Source: JAJYKC01 sp035545735 (GTDB lineage: Bacteria > Acidobacteriota > Terriglobia > Bryobacterales > Bryobacteraceae). Taken from it: a DNA stretch of 64,000 bases. Under the pieces are notes generated by a model that made no database searches, had not been told where the DNA came from, and saw nothing but the letters and a program-made list of their open reading frames with translations. The stretch spans positions 60,332 through 124,331 of the forward strand of contig DASZXS010000061.1 of assembly GCA_035545735.1 (NCBI GenBank). The letters are read 5' to 3'. The position numbers and the translations under genes were made by a program. This document shows, one piece after another, positions 1-9,257 of this stretch (the stretch's first letter is position 1; each line of letters starts with the position of its first letter).

Positions 1-2
1 GC

Positions 3-2255
3 CCGTCGGTGATGCCGGTCTACACGCTGGTCACCGCGAATGGCCGCCCGGCCGTCCTTCTCAACATCAAACGGCAGCCCGACGGCAATACACTCGAAAT
101 CGGCCGCGCCGTTCACGCCGAAATTGCGAACTTGCGCGCCTCTCTTCCGCCCGGGGTCGAGATTGCTCCCTTCTACGACCAGTCCGACATCGTCAGCGAT
201 TCGATCACCAGCGTGCGGGACGCCATTGTCATCGGCATTATTCTCGCGTCGCTCATCATGGTCGCCTTTCTGCGCGACTGGGGAAGTTCGCTCGTGGCCG
301 GTCTCGTCATCCCGGCGACCATCGCCCTGACCTTCCTCTTTTTGCGCGCGTTCGGCCAGACCTTCAACATCATGACGCTGGGCGGCCTTGCCGCCGCCGT
401 CGGACTGGTGATTGACGACGCCATCGTGGTGGTGGAGAACATTGTGCTCCATCGCGAAGGCGGGCAATCCCGCAGCGACTCCATTCGCAGCGCTATTCAG
501 GAAATCACCCTGCCGATTGTCGGGTCCACGGTGACGCCTATCGTGGTGTTCATTCCCCTCATCGCCGTCAACGGCGTTACCGGAGTATTCTTTCGCGCCC
601 TCGCCGTCACGGTGGCGATGGCGCTTCTTACGTCGCTTGCGCTGGCCCTCACCTGGACTCCAGCCTTGAGCCGTTTTCTGCTCCGCGGCAGCCGCCCCGC
701 GCGAAAGGAACCCGTCATGGGCCGCATTCTCGCGTTCTACGAACGGGCGCTGCGCGCCGTGCCGAAGCACCGCTGGTCCGCGGCCGTGGCGATGGCCGGC
801 GTCGTCTGTCTTTCCATCGTCTGCTACCGTGCGTCGGGCTCCGATCTTTTGCCGTTCATGGACGAGGGCGGTTTTATTCTCGACTATCTTTCGCCCGCCG
901 GAACCTCGCTCGACGAAACCAACCGGATGCTCAATCAAGTGGAAGCGATTCTGCGGCGCATTCCGGAAGTGGAATCCACCTCCCGGCGTACCGGACTGGA
1001 GCTGGGGCTGGCCGCGGTAACCGAGGCGAACCGCGGGGATTTCACGGTCCGTCTGAAACGCCGGCGCAGCCGGGGCGTCGACGAGATAATGGCCGACGTC
1101 CGGCATCGCGTGAATGAGGCTGTTCCGGCCCTCGATATCGAATTCGTTCAACTGCTTCAGGACATGATCGGGGACCTCACCAGCGCCCCGGAGCCCATCG
1201 TGATTAAACTCTTCGCACAGGATGCGGGCCTCCTTCGCGAGTGGGCCCCGAAGGTAGGCGACTCCATTCGGAAGGTTCATGGTGTCGTGGACGTTTTGGA
1301 TGGAATCGAAAATACCATTAGCGGCCCCGCGGTCACATTTCAGGTCGACCCCGAAGCCGCCGCGCGGGCCGGCCTTACCGCCGAGGAGATTGAGCTGGAC
1401 GCGTCCGCGATGCTCCAGGGCGAGCCGGCTCCGACGCCGGTCGTGCTTGGCGATCGCGCCTATACCATTCGCGTACGCTTCCCGGAGGCGGCGCGCGCGA
1501 GTTTCGACGATATTCGCAACACGATTCTGACCAGCTCCAGCGGGCGCACCATCACACTCGGCTCGGTGGCCACGCAGGTGAACGATCCCGGCCAGAATGA
1601 AGTCATTCGAGAGAATTTGCAGCGCGTGGCCCGGGTCACCGGGCGGCTGGAGGGAGTGAGCCTGGGCACGGGGATCGCCAACGTGAAGCAAGCGCTGGCC
1701 AAGCTCGGCATCCCCCCCGCGATTCGCGTTGAGTTTGGCGGCGGCTACCAGGAACAGCAGCGAGCTTTCGGCGATTTGATTCTTGTCCTGATTCTCGCCG
1801 TGCTGCTTGTCTTCACTGTTCTGCTGTTTGAATTCGGCAGCTTCTCGGCGCCGGTTTCGATTCTCACTTCGGCTTTGCTCTCCACGTCCGGCGTATTTTT
1901 CGCGTTATTTCTCACTGGCGCCACCTTCAACATCTCCTCGTTCATGGGGCTGGTGATGGTGGTGGGCATTGTCGCCAAGAACGGCATTCTGTTAATCGAC
2001 GCGGACGGGAAATTCCGGCGCGAAGGCGCTGCGCCGATGGAAGCGATGATCCGCGCCGGTGAGCGCCGGTTGCGCCCTATCCTCATGACCGCCCTGGCCA
2101 CAGTGGCTGGTATGCTTCCGCTGGCGCTCGGCTTCGGAGCAGGTGCGCAAATGCTGCAACCTCTGGCCATCGCGGTGATCGGCGGAGTGCTGGCGTCACT
2201 GCCGCTCTCGCTGATCATTACTCCCACGGTTCACGCCAGCCTGCACCGCGCCTGA
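3..2255 (+). CDS. RND efflux pump inner-membrane permease (N-terminus outside window)
   Basis: Proton-driven resistance-nodulation-division permease of the AcrB/CzcA superfamily, working in the inner membrane with an adaptor and outer-membrane channel. The frame is open to the window edge, so roughly the first quarter of a ~1,030-residue protein is missing and GTG at 9 is unlikely to be the real start. Visible are the first-half membrane block with the paired proton-relay aspartates (VIDDAIVVVENI, about 136-147 after position 9), a central porter/docking domain, and a second membrane block with the matching lysine (VAKNGILLID). No adaptor or TolC gene follows; they may lie upstream. Substrate (drug or metal) cannot be decided. 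The 3' end overlaps the convergent methyltransferase gene by 60 bp. Confidence 0.93.
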   Translation, partial: PSVMPVYTLVTANGRPAVLLNIKRQPDGNTLEIGRAVHAEIANLRASLPPGVEIAPFYDQSDIVSDSITSVRDAIVIGIILASLIMVAFLRDWGSSLVAGLVIPATIALTFLFLRAFGQTFNIMTLGGLAAAVGLVIDDAIVVVENIVLHREGGQSRSDSIRSAIQEITLPIVGSTVTPIVVFIPLIAVNGVTGVFFRALAVTVAMALLTSLALALTWTPALSRFLLRGSRPARKEPVMGRILAFYERALRAVPKHRWSAAVAMAGVVCLSIVCYRASGSDLLPFMDEGGFILDYLSPAGTSLDETNRMLNQVEAILRRIPEVESTSRRTGLELGLAAVTEANRGDFTVRLKRRRSRGVDEIMADVRHRVNEAVPALDIEFVQLLQDMIGDLTSAPEPIVIKLFAQDAGLLREWAPKVGDSIRKVHGVVDVLDGIENTISGPAVTFQVDPEAAARAGLTAEEIELDASAMLQGEPAPTPVVLGDRAYTIRVRFPEAARASFDDIRNTILTSSSGRTITLGSVATQVNDPGQNEVIRENLQRVARVTGRLEGVSLGTGIANVKQALAKLGIPPAIRVEFGGGYQEQQRAFGDLILVLILAVLLVFTVLLFEFGSFSAPVSILTSALLSTSGVFFALFLTGATFNISSFMGLVMVVGIVAKNGILLIDADGKFRREGAAPMEAMIRAGERRLRPILMTALATVAGMLPLALGFGAGAQMLQPLAIAVIGGVLASLPLSLIITPTVHASLHRA

Positions 2256-2900
2256 TTCGTTACGGCGAGCGAACACTCCCCACCAAAGGGCTTTCCCCAT
2301 CGGCAGAGCTCTGTTTTCCTGCCGAACCATTTGGAATCCCTGCCGCTCCAGTATGCGTTGAAACTCACCAGGATCGATTAGCGCGAAGTCCCTCTTGAGC
2401 GTCTGCATCGTGGCGTAATTGGTGGACGCGACGCCCGGTTCAGCTGCGCTGGGCCGCTGCAGCACGACCGACAAGCGGCCGCCGGGCGCGACGAGTGAAA
2501 GGGCATTGGTCAGCGAAACACCCAGCCCGGCGTGTTCGAAGATCAACGCCGCGTGGACCAACGCCACAGGGGCCAGACGAAAGTCCGGATTCGCGAGGTC
2601 GCGGCAGTGGAGTTCGAGGCCGGGAAGTGTATCGAATCGCTGCCGAACCTCATCCAGATACCGCTGGTTGATATCCACGCCCACGATCTTCTTTGTGATC
2701 GCCTGGTCGATCTCTTCGAGACCGTTCCCCCCGGCTACGCCCAGAATGGCAACGCTCTCTGGTGGAGGGTGTTCCAGAGCACACCGGAAGAGTTCCGCCA
2801 GGGTGGTCAACTGCCGCACGCCGGCCGGCCCCATATGCCCTTCATAGTCTTCGAGGGGTATGGCGAGCCAGGGATTGGAGGGAACGAACGGATCTGACAT
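2196..2900 (-). CDS. Class I SAM-dependent methyltransferase
   Basis: A 234-residue Rossmann-fold methyltransferase. Residues 50-61 hold the glycine-rich SAM loop (AILGVAGGNG) and 73-79 the acidic strand-2 motif (VGVDINQ). The usual carboxylate comes as D76. Substrate is unknown. The last ~20 codons run over the 3' end of the RND gene on the other strand, and the C-terminus (NESGAVQAGVNRGSNDQRERQ region) looks unconserved, which suggests read-through after loss of an earlier stop. No Shine-Dalgarno is obvious before ATG 2900. A strong hairpin lies 9-37 nt upstream of that ATG, and the gene sits 45 nt behind the isomerase-like gene, so co-transcription is possible. Confidence 0.75.
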   Translation of the reverse strand: MSDPFVPSNPWLAIPLEDYEGHMGPAGVRQLTTLAELFRCALEHPPPESVAILGVAGGNGLEEIDQAITKKIVGVDINQRYLDEVRQRFDTLPGLELHCRDLANPDFRLAPVALVHAALIFEHAGLGVSLTNALSLVAPGGRLSVVLQRPSAAEPGVASTNYATMQTLKRDFALIDPGEFQRILERQGFQMVRQENRALPMGKALWWGVFARRNESGAVQAGVNRGSNDQRERQ

Positions 2901-2908
2901 TCAGACAC

Positions 2909-2937
2909 GGCGGGGACAGCAACTGGCCGTCCCCGCC
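2909..2937. other. 9-bp perfect inverted repeat between two minus-strand genes
   Basis: GGCGGGGAC and GTCCCCGCC are perfectly complementary and flank an 11-nt loop. The hairpin follows the stop of the isomerase-like gene on the minus strand, but no T-run follows it, so it is not a canonical intrinsic terminator. It could attenuate read-through into the methyltransferase gene or stabilise the upstream mRNA. Confidence 0.5.
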
Positions 2938-2945
2938 TCGCTAAA

Positions 2946-3905
2946 CTAAACCCACCAGGCCGCGCCCGGCTTGTCTCGAATCACGATCGAGTTCAAGAAA
3001 TTGGCCGCTTTCGTGAGCCCTTCGTCGGGAGACATCAGCGAATCTTCGTGCTCGATCGACAGCACGTAGTCGTAGTTGTACATCCGCAGCGTGGAGATGA
3101 ATTCTTTCCACCAGCCATAGGCGTGTCCATAGCCTACCGTGCGGAAGATCCACGACCGGTTACGCTCGTCGGTGTATTTCTTCGTATCGAGCACGCCCGT
3201 CTTCGGCAGGTTCGTATCGTAGATTTGCGTATCCTTCGCATGCACGTGGAAAATCGAATCGCCCAGCACGCGAATCGCTTTGATCGGGTCAATGCCCTGC
3301 CAGAACATGTGGCTCGGATCGTAATTCACGCCGACGTTCTTGCCGGCGATCGCGCGCAGCCGCAGCATGGTCTCCGGACTATAGGCGACAAATCCGGGAT
3401 GCATCTCAATCGCGATCTTCACGCCGTGATCCGCGGCGAACTTGCCGTGCTTGGTCCAGTAGGGAGTGACCTTCTTTTCCCACTGCCAGTCGAGCACATC
3501 CAGGTAATCCGGCGGCCACGGGCACGTTACCCAGTTCGGATACTTGGCGTTGTCGCTATCGCCGGGGCAGCCCGAAAAATCGATCACCACCGGCACGCCC
3601 AGCTTCTCCGCCAGACGAATCGTCTTGCGGCTGTTCTCCGCGTGCAGCTTGCCGATGGCCGGGTTCGGATGCAGCGGGTTGCCATGACAGCTAAGCGCGC
3701 TGATGTGGAATCCCTCTCCATCCAGCTTGGATTTGAACTCCTTCAGGTCCCGCGCGCTCTCCAGCAGAGAAAGCTTGATGTGCGGGTCGCCGGGGAAGTT
3801 GCTGGTGCCAAGCTCGACGGTGTCGATATTGAGCGACCTCAGCTTCTCCAGCACCTTATCGAGAGGAAGCTGCGCGAGCAGCGCGGTGAAAACGCCAACT
3901 TTCAT
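2946..3905 (-). CDS. Sugar phosphate isomerase/epimerase-like TIM-barrel protein
   Basis: A 319-residue AP-endonuclease-2/xylose-isomerase-like TIM barrel, the family that includes hexulose epimerases, IolE and IolI. Four metal-ligand positions are readable in the expected order: E167 (IEMHPG), D196 (NYDPSH), H222 (HVHAKD) and E285 (SIEHED). These usually hold a divalent metal that drives isomerisation of a sugar or cyclitol. No signal peptide, so cytosolic. The neighbours give no pathway. The start at ATG 3905 has an AAGGAG 14 nt upstream, longer than usual. The family is greatly expanded in Acidobacteriota, so orthology to a characterised enzyme cannot be claimed. Confidence 0.85.
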   Translation of the reverse strand: MKVGVFTALLAQLPLDKVLEKLRSLNIDTVELGTSNFPGDPHIKLSLLESARDLKEFKSKLDGEGFHISALSCHGNPLHPNPAIGKLHAENSRKTIRLAEKLGVPVVIDFSGCPGDSDNAKYPNWVTCPWPPDYLDVLDWQWEKKVTPYWTKHGKFAADHGVKIAIEMHPGFVAYSPETMLRLRAIAGKNVGVNYDPSHMFWQGIDPIKAIRVLGDSIFHVHAKDTQIYDTNLPKTGVLDTKKYTDERNRSWIFRTVGYGHAYGWWKEFISTLRMYNYDYVLSIEHEDSLMSPDEGLTKAANFLNSIVIRDKPGAAWWV

Positions 3906-3931
3906 GATGAGTGTATTAGCTCCTTGAGTCG

Positions 3932-5608
3932 TTATTCAGAGGGTTGTGGTTTTTCGTCTTCCATGGCCGGAACCGGCTTCGGCAGTGCTTTACGCGGCAG
4001 CAGGTCCGGGCGCGTGGCCGCGTCATAAACCACGGAAGCGATGACAGCCGAGGCCTGCATCAAATCGGCTGGTTGAATATGATCCAGCGTGTCCATGCTG
4101 GAGTGGTGCGTGATGGTGCCATAGTCCATCGGGTCTTGCACAAATTGAAATCCCGGCAGGCCCACCGCGTTGAACGAAAGATGATCGGTGCCTCCCGTAT
4201 TGCGAATCGTGATCGTGGTCACGCCCAAGTCTTTGAAGGGAGCGAGCCATTTCTCAAAAATGGGACGCATCGCGTCGTTTCCCTGCAAGTAAACGCCGCG
4301 GATCTTTCCCGTTCCGTTGTCGAGATTGAAATAACCGGACAGCTTCGCGTGCGCTGCGGTGAGATGCATGGTCTTCGGATCGCCGAAATGTTCCTTCACG
4401 TACGCCTTCGATCCGAACAGCCCCTGCTCTTCCCCGCCCCATAAAGCCAGCCGGACCGTCCGATCCATTTTCAGATCGAGCGTCTTGAGCAAGCGCATCA
4501 CCTCCATCATCACAGCACTGCCCGCACCGTTGTCCGTCGCCCCGGTAGCGGTATGCCAGGAGTCGAAGTGCGCGCCCAGCATCACGACTTCGTCCGGTTT
4601 CGTGGTCCCGGGAATCTCGGCGATCACGTTGTAGGAATCCACATCCCGATCGGAAGTTTTGGCCTTCAGATTCACCCGCGCTCGCACCGGGACTTTCTTT
4701 TCAAGCAGCCGCACCATACGGTCGTATTGTTCGCGGGTAACCACGAAGGATGGCGGCGCAAGGGGATCTTTGGCGTGAAACGATCCGCCGGCCTCGGCAA
4801 ACAGCAATCCACCGTGCGCCCGGGCGTCGGCCGTCAGAATCGCCGCCACGCCTTCCGTCTCGAAAAACTTGCTCCGCCTGGCCCGGTACTCATCGCGCCG
4901 TTCGTATATCCGGTCCACCGCCCAGTCCGGCAAGCTACGGAGATACCGGCGCGCTTCCTCGGGATCGTCCGGAACCTCCAGTTTCCTGGGATCGACGTCC
5001 ATCTTTAAAAACGGCTCCGGCGCCTTGGCAATCTCCGCGAGTTCGGCATCGGTATCCCGGCGGAACGGCGGGTCGGTCCATGGCTTCAGCTCGATCGGCG
5101 TACTGATGAGAACGATCTTGCCCCTCAGCTTGCCCTTCCACTTCTCCGCGTACTTGGCGAGGTCCTCGTCCGCCTTCTTGAAGTTGTACGTGCGTCCGCG
5201 CTCGAGCGGCGCGAAGATCGCCTCGCCGGTCACGGGTCCGGCGGTGTTCGCGGTCCAGGCGAGCGGCGCGGCCGTCAGCGCGGAATACCGAGGCTCCAAC
5301 ATTTCCACCGAAGCCTGTTCCAGCGACCAACTGCGTCCGAACGGTCCCCATTTCTCCAGTTTCACGTTCTCCAGCCCGTACTCCTTCAGCCGGCCCATCG
5401 CCCAGTTGGCGGCCTCCAGAAATTCCGGCGATGCAGTAAGGCGCGGACCGTAGCGGTCGCTCAGCCACGCCATCGTATCCATGACCTTCGATTGATCGAA
5501 CTCTTCCGAGCGGATGCGGTTCACCACCGTCAAATCGACGCGCTCCTGCGGCGCCGCGGGAATCGCGACCAGGCCTACCGCCGCAATGAGAACGAGCGTA
5601 CTGCGCAT
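3932..5608 (-). CDS. M28-family zinc peptidase, secreted, carboxypeptidase Q-like
   Basis: A 558-residue exopeptidase with an N-terminal signal peptide (residues 1-20, cleavage near AAPQ), a PA-type insert (about 120-290) and a C-terminal M28 catalytic domain. The two-zinc site reads H347 (GAHFDSW), D359 (ATDNGAG), the catalytic pair E393-E394 (GGEEQG), D430 (FNLDNG) and a histidine in the THHSSMDT segment near 501. It probably trims peptides outside the cytoplasm. The start at ATG 5608 is supported by a perfect TATAAT ending 6 nt before it, which predicts a leaderless transcript. The isomerase-like gene starts 26 nt downstream and may be co-transcribed. Confidence 0.92.
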   Translation of the reverse strand: MRSTLVLIAAVGLVAIPAAPQERVDLTVVNRIRSEEFDQSKVMDTMAWLSDRYGPRLTASPEFLEAANWAMGRLKEYGLENVKLEKWGPFGRSWSLEQASVEMLEPRYSALTAAPLAWTANTAGPVTGEAIFAPLERGRTYNFKKADEDLAKYAEKWKGKLRGKIVLISTPIELKPWTDPPFRRDTDAELAEIAKAPEPFLKMDVDPRKLEVPDDPEEARRYLRSLPDWAVDRIYERRDEYRARRSKFFETEGVAAILTADARAHGGLLFAEAGGSFHAKDPLAPPSFVVTREQYDRMVRLLEKKVPVRARVNLKAKTSDRDVDSYNVIAEIPGTTKPDEVVMLGAHFDSWHTATGATDNGAGSAVMMEVMRLLKTLDLKMDRTVRLALWGGEEQGLFGSKAYVKEHFGDPKTMHLTAAHAKLSGYFNLDNGTGKIRGVYLQGNDAMRPIFEKWLAPFKDLGVTTITIRNTGGTDHLSFNAVGLPGFQFVQDPMDYGTITHHSSMDTLDHIQPADLMQASAVIASVVYDAATRPDLLPRKALPKPVPAMEDEKPQPSE

Positions 5609-5614
5609 TCGGCC

Positions 5615-5620
5615 ATTATA
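5615..5620 (-). promoter_or_regulatory. -10 hexamer TATAAT of the M28 peptidase, predicted leaderless
   Basis: On the minus strand TATAAT is followed by GGCCGA and then the ATG, so transcription would begin at the A of the start codon. No good -35 is seen at 16-18 bp, and no Shine-Dalgarno is present. Confidence 0.6.
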
Positions 5621-5658
5621 GATCGGCGCCGCCGCCGGGACGGTAACGCACGCCCGGA

Positions 5659-6882
5659 TCAGCGCTCGACAGCCGCCTCGCCGATTTGCATCACCACCGA
5701 GCGCGCATCGCCGTCGATTCCGCCCGAAACCTGAGTCAGCAGAATCCGGACAAGGTCATTCTTTGGATCGATCCAGCCCTCCGTGCCGAATGCGCCTTCA
5801 TGTCCAAACGTACCCATCGAATGCAGCAGCAGCGTGCCCTTCGGCTGGTTGACGATCTCGAATGTCAATCCGTACCCCGTTCCGCCGAGCCATCCCGACG
5901 GGGAGACATCGGGCGTGAAGACTTGCGTCATCGTGTCAATTCCTTGCCGCGAAAGATAGCGGCGCCCATTCCATTTCCCGCCGTTTAGCAGCATCTGATA
6001 AAACCGGAACAAATCGCCGGCGGTCGAATAAAGGCCAAACTCCGGCGCTGGGTAATTGGCTCCTTCGCGATATTTGGCCGGGTCGCCCGCGAGAATCTCG
6101 CTTCCCGCTCTCACCAGGTTCCCGCTCTCGCGCCGGTATACCATCGCAATCCGGTCCTTCCGGTCGGCCTTGTCGCCGCGCGCGAAGAAAAAAGTGTCCT
6201 TCATCCCGAGGGGATCGAGAATATGCGCGCGGATGAAATGCTCGTAATCCTCGCCCGACACCACTTCGATAATCCGCCCCAGCGCCGCAATCCCCATGTT
6301 GCTGTAGGACCACTTGGTGCCGGGTTCAAACCGCAGAGGCTCGTGCGCGTACTCGCGCACCGCATCCGCAAGCGAGGCGCGCATGGTCCGCGGATTGTCC
6401 TTCAGATCTCCTCCGGGATCGCCGCCGAAGCCCGCGGTGTGCGACATCAGTTCCCACACCGCGGGCGGGGTCCGCGGCGCGCGCGAGATGGTGTTTCCGT
6501 CCGGAGACTGCTCCACCAGGAGCTGCCCCTTGAACTCCGGCAAATAAAACTCCACCGGACGCCGCAGTTCGAGCTTCCCTTCCTCCACCAGCATCATCGC
6601 CGCCACGCCGGTGAAATTCTTCGTCATCGACATAATCTGGAAGATGGAGTCCGCTGTCATCGGCTTCCGGTGCTCCACATCCCGCCACCCCACCGCTTCG
6701 ACCAGCCCTATGTGTCCATGCCGCGCCACCAGCGCCACCGCTCCCGGAATCTTATGGTGATCCACGAGATCCTGAAGCCGCGGCCGAATCTGCTTCAGGC
6801 GATCCGGATCGAGGCCCGTATGGACGGGAGACTGGCAGACTGCCGGAAGAGCGAGAAGGAAACCAACCAGAAATCGGCGCAT
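5659..6882 (-). CDS. Serine hydrolase of the beta-lactamase (class C/S12) fold, exported
   Basis: A 407-residue class C beta-lactamase-related hydrolase (esterase, D-aminopeptidase or beta-lactamase-like). A short signal peptide covers residues 1-17. The nucleophile tetrad is S85-M-T-K88. The second motif is Y193-S-N195 (KWSYSNMG). The third is HEG near residue 360 in place of KTG, as in many esterase-like members, so true beta-lactamase activity is doubtful. The gene is transcribed away from DoxX, and a TAAACT hexamer ends 8 nt before the ATG, predicting an almost leaderless mRNA. Substrate is unknown; the M28 peptidase downstream also acts outside the cytoplasm. Confidence 0.9.
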   Translation of the reverse strand: MRRFLVGFLLALPAVCQSPVHTGLDPDRLKQIRPRLQDLVDHHKIPGAVALVARHGHIGLVEAVGWRDVEHRKPMTADSIFQIMSMTKNFTGVAAMMLVEEGKLELRRPVEFYLPEFKGQLLVEQSPDGNTISRAPRTPPAVWELMSHTAGFGGDPGGDLKDNPRTMRASLADAVREYAHEPLRFEPGTKWSYSNMGIAALGRIIEVVSGEDYEHFIRAHILDPLGMKDTFFFARGDKADRKDRIAMVYRRESGNLVRAGSEILAGDPAKYREGANYPAPEFGLYSTAGDLFRFYQMLLNGGKWNGRRYLSRQGIDTMTQVFTPDVSPSGWLGGTGYGLTFEIVNQPKGTLLLHSMGTFGHEGAFGTEGWIDPKNDLVRILLTQVSGGIDGDARSVVMQIGEAAVER

Positions 6883-6890
6883 CGCCAGAA

Positions 6891-6932
6891 AGTTTATCGC
6901 AATGCGGCACGGCGCCCGCTACGTGCTAACTT
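6891..6932. promoter_or_regulatory. Divergent leaderless-type -10 pair (hydrolase / DoxX)
   Basis: Minus strand: TAAACT at 6891-6896, 8 nt before the hydrolase ATG (6882). Plus strand: TAACTT at 6927-6932, exactly 6 nt before the DoxX ATG (6939). Neither has a convincing -35 or Shine-Dalgarno. Confidence 0.4.
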
Positions 6933-6938
6933 GGCTGC

Positions 6939-7349
6939 ATGTCACGTCCAACGCCGGTCGGATCCGCCCTGTCCGTGCACGCTCTCGCGCTTCTGCGCAT
7001 CGTCGCCGGATTTCTTTTTTTCAGCCACGGGGTTCAGAAGCTACTGGGATTGTTCGGCGGCCTGGGAGGCCATGGTGCGGCGGCGCCCACCGGCTCGATG
7101 TTCTGGATCGCCGGGCTCATCGAGACCGTGGGAAGCGTCCTCATCATTACGGGAGCATTCACCCGCCCGGTCGCGTTCATCCTGTGCGGGGAAATGGCGG
7201 CCGCTTATTTCCTCGTGCACGCGAAGAACGGTTGGTGGCCCATTCAAAACGGCGGAGAACTCGCGGTCCTGTACTGCTTTTTCTTTCTTTACCTCACGTT
7301 CTCAGGCGCCGGATCGCCCTCCATCGATTCGTTCCGGCAGCGCCGCTGA
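6939..7349 (+). CDS. DoxX-family membrane protein
   Basis: A 136-residue four-helix membrane protein. The N-terminal segment ALLRIVAGFLFFSHGVQKLLG is the typical DoxX start, followed by a glycine-rich loop and three further hydrophobic segments, with the YFLVHAKNGWWPIQNGGE loop common in this family. DoxX proteins are linked loosely to quinone or redox chemistry, but most members, including this one, have no known activity. TAACTT six bases before the ATG suggests a leaderless mRNA. The last 48 bp overlap the 3' end of the convergent kinase gene. Confidence 0.9.
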   Translation: MSRPTPVGSALSVHALALLRIVAGFLFFSHGVQKLLGLFGGLGGHGAAAPTGSMFWIAGLIETVGSVLIITGAFTRPVAFILCGEMAAAYFLVHAKNGWWPIQNGGELAVLYCFFFLYLTFSGAGSPSIDSFRQRR

Positions 7350-8285
7350 ACCGCCTCCCATCCACGCGAGCGTCCCCTCGAACGAAAGCAGCCCGGCGGT
7401 GCTGCCCGCCTTACCCACGCTGAGCGCGCCCACGGCGTTGGCAAAACGCGCCGCTTCGGGGAGAGTGTAGCCTCGCGCCAGCGCGGCGATAAATCCTCCA
7501 GCGAAACAGTCGCCCGCTCCGGTGGTGTCCACGGCCTTTACCGGAAAGCCGGCCGCCGTCCACTCCCCGCCCTCCGCGTGAACCGAGCAGCCGCGTGCCC
7601 CCAGCTTCAGCACAATGCAGCCCGCCCCACCTGCCCGCAGGGCTCGCGCTGCCGCGTTTGGATCGTCCAACCCGGTGAGTAGCCGCGCCTCCTCGGCGTT
7701 GACGAACACAACATCGGCCGCCGGGAGGCACGGGCCGAACACTTTCATCCACTCTCCGCGCGAATCCCACCCGGCATCGATGGATGTGCACAGCCCGGCC
7801 GCCCGCGCCTGCCGCAAAATCTCCGGCGCGTTCGAGCGTAGCCCGGGTACTCCGAATGGATTCGCCAGATGAAAGAATCCGCACCCTTCCGCCAGCGCGG
7901 CCGTGATCGCGGGAGCCTGCTGGAACGCCTTTGTGCTTGCTCCAGGGCAATGGAGAAAGCAGCGCGCGCCGTCTTCCCTTACCAGGGCGACGGTCGCCGC
8001 GGTCGGCAAGTCCACTCGCTCCACCGCTCTCGTATCCACGCCCGCGCCTTGAAGAATCGCCAGCACCCGGTCTCCCGCAGGGTCCTCACCCACGTATCCG
8101 AGCGCGCGCGCCGGCACTCCCAGTTTGGCGATGGCGTGCGAGGTGTTTGCGCCGTTTCCGCCCAGGTGGTGCTCAATCGCGTCCACCCAGTAGCTGGTAT
8201 TCCACGGCGGCGAATCCGGAACGGGCAGTACCACGGTGTCCAGCACCAGGTTCCCCGCCACCAGGACACCTTTTCGCGTGCTCAT
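7302..8285 (-). CDS. PfkB-family carbohydrate kinase (ribokinase-like)
   Basis: A 327-residue ATP-dependent sugar or nucleoside kinase of the ribokinase superfamily. The N-terminal di-glycine motif (LGGNGANTSHA, about 41-51) contacts the sugar, and DTTGAGDCFAGGF (253-265) carries the anion hole and catalytic base D259. Cytosolic. The exact substrate cannot be told. The start overlaps the preceding membrane-protein gene by 4 bp (ATGA type), so it is the third gene of the DAHP synthase transcription unit. The final ~20 residues after the fold are encoded opposite the end of DoxX and look unconserved. Confidence 0.9.
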   Translation of the reverse strand: MSTRKGVLVAGNLVLDTVVLPVPDSPPWNTSYWVDAIEHHLGGNGANTSHAIAKLGVPARALGYVGEDPAGDRVLAILQGAGVDTRAVERVDLPTAATVALVREDGARCFLHCPGASTKAFQQAPAITAALAEGCGFFHLANPFGVPGLRSNAPEILRQARAAGLCTSIDAGWDSRGEWMKVFGPCLPAADVVFVNAEEARLLTGLDDPNAAARALRAGGAGCIVLKLGARGCSVHAEGGEWTAAGFPVKAVDTTGAGDCFAGGFIAALARGYTLPEAARFANAVGALSVGKAGSTAGLLSFEGTLAWMGGGSAALPERIDGGRSGA

Positions 8286-9244
8286 CGGCTGGGGGTGTTC
8301 ATCGGATCGACGGACTCACTTGGCGTTGCCGATGCGACGGCGGCCAGAAATTCGTGAGGCACCGGCCAGCGGCCCACCACGCGCTTCCCTTCGTCGCGGA
8401 TCGATCCGTTCAGTAAAATACCCGCGAGATCGGCCGGCCCCGGTTGAAGATGCTGCCTCAGCATCAAGTCGCGCAGGGAGGCTTGCGCGCTCACCATTTC
8501 CATCGCGATCTGGGAGGCCGACGCGGGACTGTCACAGCGGATCGACGCCGAAAGCCGCAGATCCTTCTGAACCGCGCTGACCGTGAATTCAATCTGCTGC
8601 GCTCCGCGTAGTGCTTCGATGAACGGGCGGGCCCGCTCCGGCACGGCGTCGGTCCCCTGGAGCGCAGTTGATGGAATGATCAGCCAGGCCGGTTCCCGGG
8701 GAAACATCGCCAGCGCCGCCTGGGCGCCTTTTCGGATCTGGTAGGCAGCCAAAGGGTCCGGGCTCACCGCCAGCGCCATTAGATCCCGGCGCAGCGGATA
8801 AAACGAAATCCTCCGGTCAGGGACGCTGCCCTCGAGCTGGCAGAAGCTTTTGCCGCAACTCCCGCCCTGCCGGTTGACATACGAGATCAACGCCTGCCAG
8901 TTGAACCGGCCGCGCAGCACCAGAAATCGCTCGCGCCCGCGAAAGGACGCAGCCAGCGCGTCGAGATCGGTGGTGTAGTCGAACTGCGTGCGCGAAACGA
9001 ATTGCTGATAGTCGGGGTCGCGCGCGGCGGGCGATCCGGAAAACAAATCCAGAAACCCGCCCGCCCGCAACGACGCTACATCGATATAAAGGAGCGTTGC
9101 ATTCTCTTCCGGTAAAAAGCCGGCCAGTTCTCCCGCCGATGTCCCGGAGTTGAACTGCAGCCAGTACGTCACCCCCAAAATGACAACGCACACCAGAACG
9201 AGCCCGGTGGCGAGATGCCAGGGATGGAAGCGGAAGCGATGCAA
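8282..9244 (-). CDS. Membrane-anchored hypothetical protein
   Basis: A 320-residue protein not assigned to a named family. One N-terminal transmembrane helix (about 11-31) is followed by a long extracytoplasmic domain starting FLPEENATLLYIDVASLR. That segment resembles a style of acidobacterial hypothetical proteins. Two cysteines lie close together (SCGKSFCQ) and could form a disulfide. The start is TTG at 9244; the next in-frame start candidates fall inside the helix. It lies 13 nt behind the DAHP synthase stop and overlaps the kinase gene by 4 bp, so it belongs to the same operon, but no role in aromatic synthesis is apparent. Confidence 0.7.
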   Translation of the reverse strand: MHRFRFHPWHLATGLVLVCVVILGVTYWLQFNSGTSAGELAGFLPEENATLLYIDVASLRAGGFLDLFSGSPAARDPDYQQFVSRTQFDYTTDLDALAASFRGRERFLVLRGRFNWQALISYVNRQGGSCGKSFCQLEGSVPDRRISFYPLRRDLMALAVSPDPLAAYQIRKGAQAALAMFPREPAWLIIPSTALQGTDAVPERARPFIEALRGAQQIEFTVSAVQKDLRLSASIRCDSPASASQIAMEMVSAQASLRDLMLRQHLQPGPADLAGILLNGSIRDEGKRVVGRWPVPHEFLAAVASATPSESVDPMNTPSR

Positions 9245-9257
9245 CGTTAGTTAATGA

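Noticed and set aside
2909..2937. Hairpin considered as a terminator
   Set aside because: No T-run on either side in the expected orientation; listed only as an inverted repeat.
3048..4028. 326-codon plus-strand ORF over the isomerase-like gene
   Set aside because: Antisense shadow with no recognisable fold.
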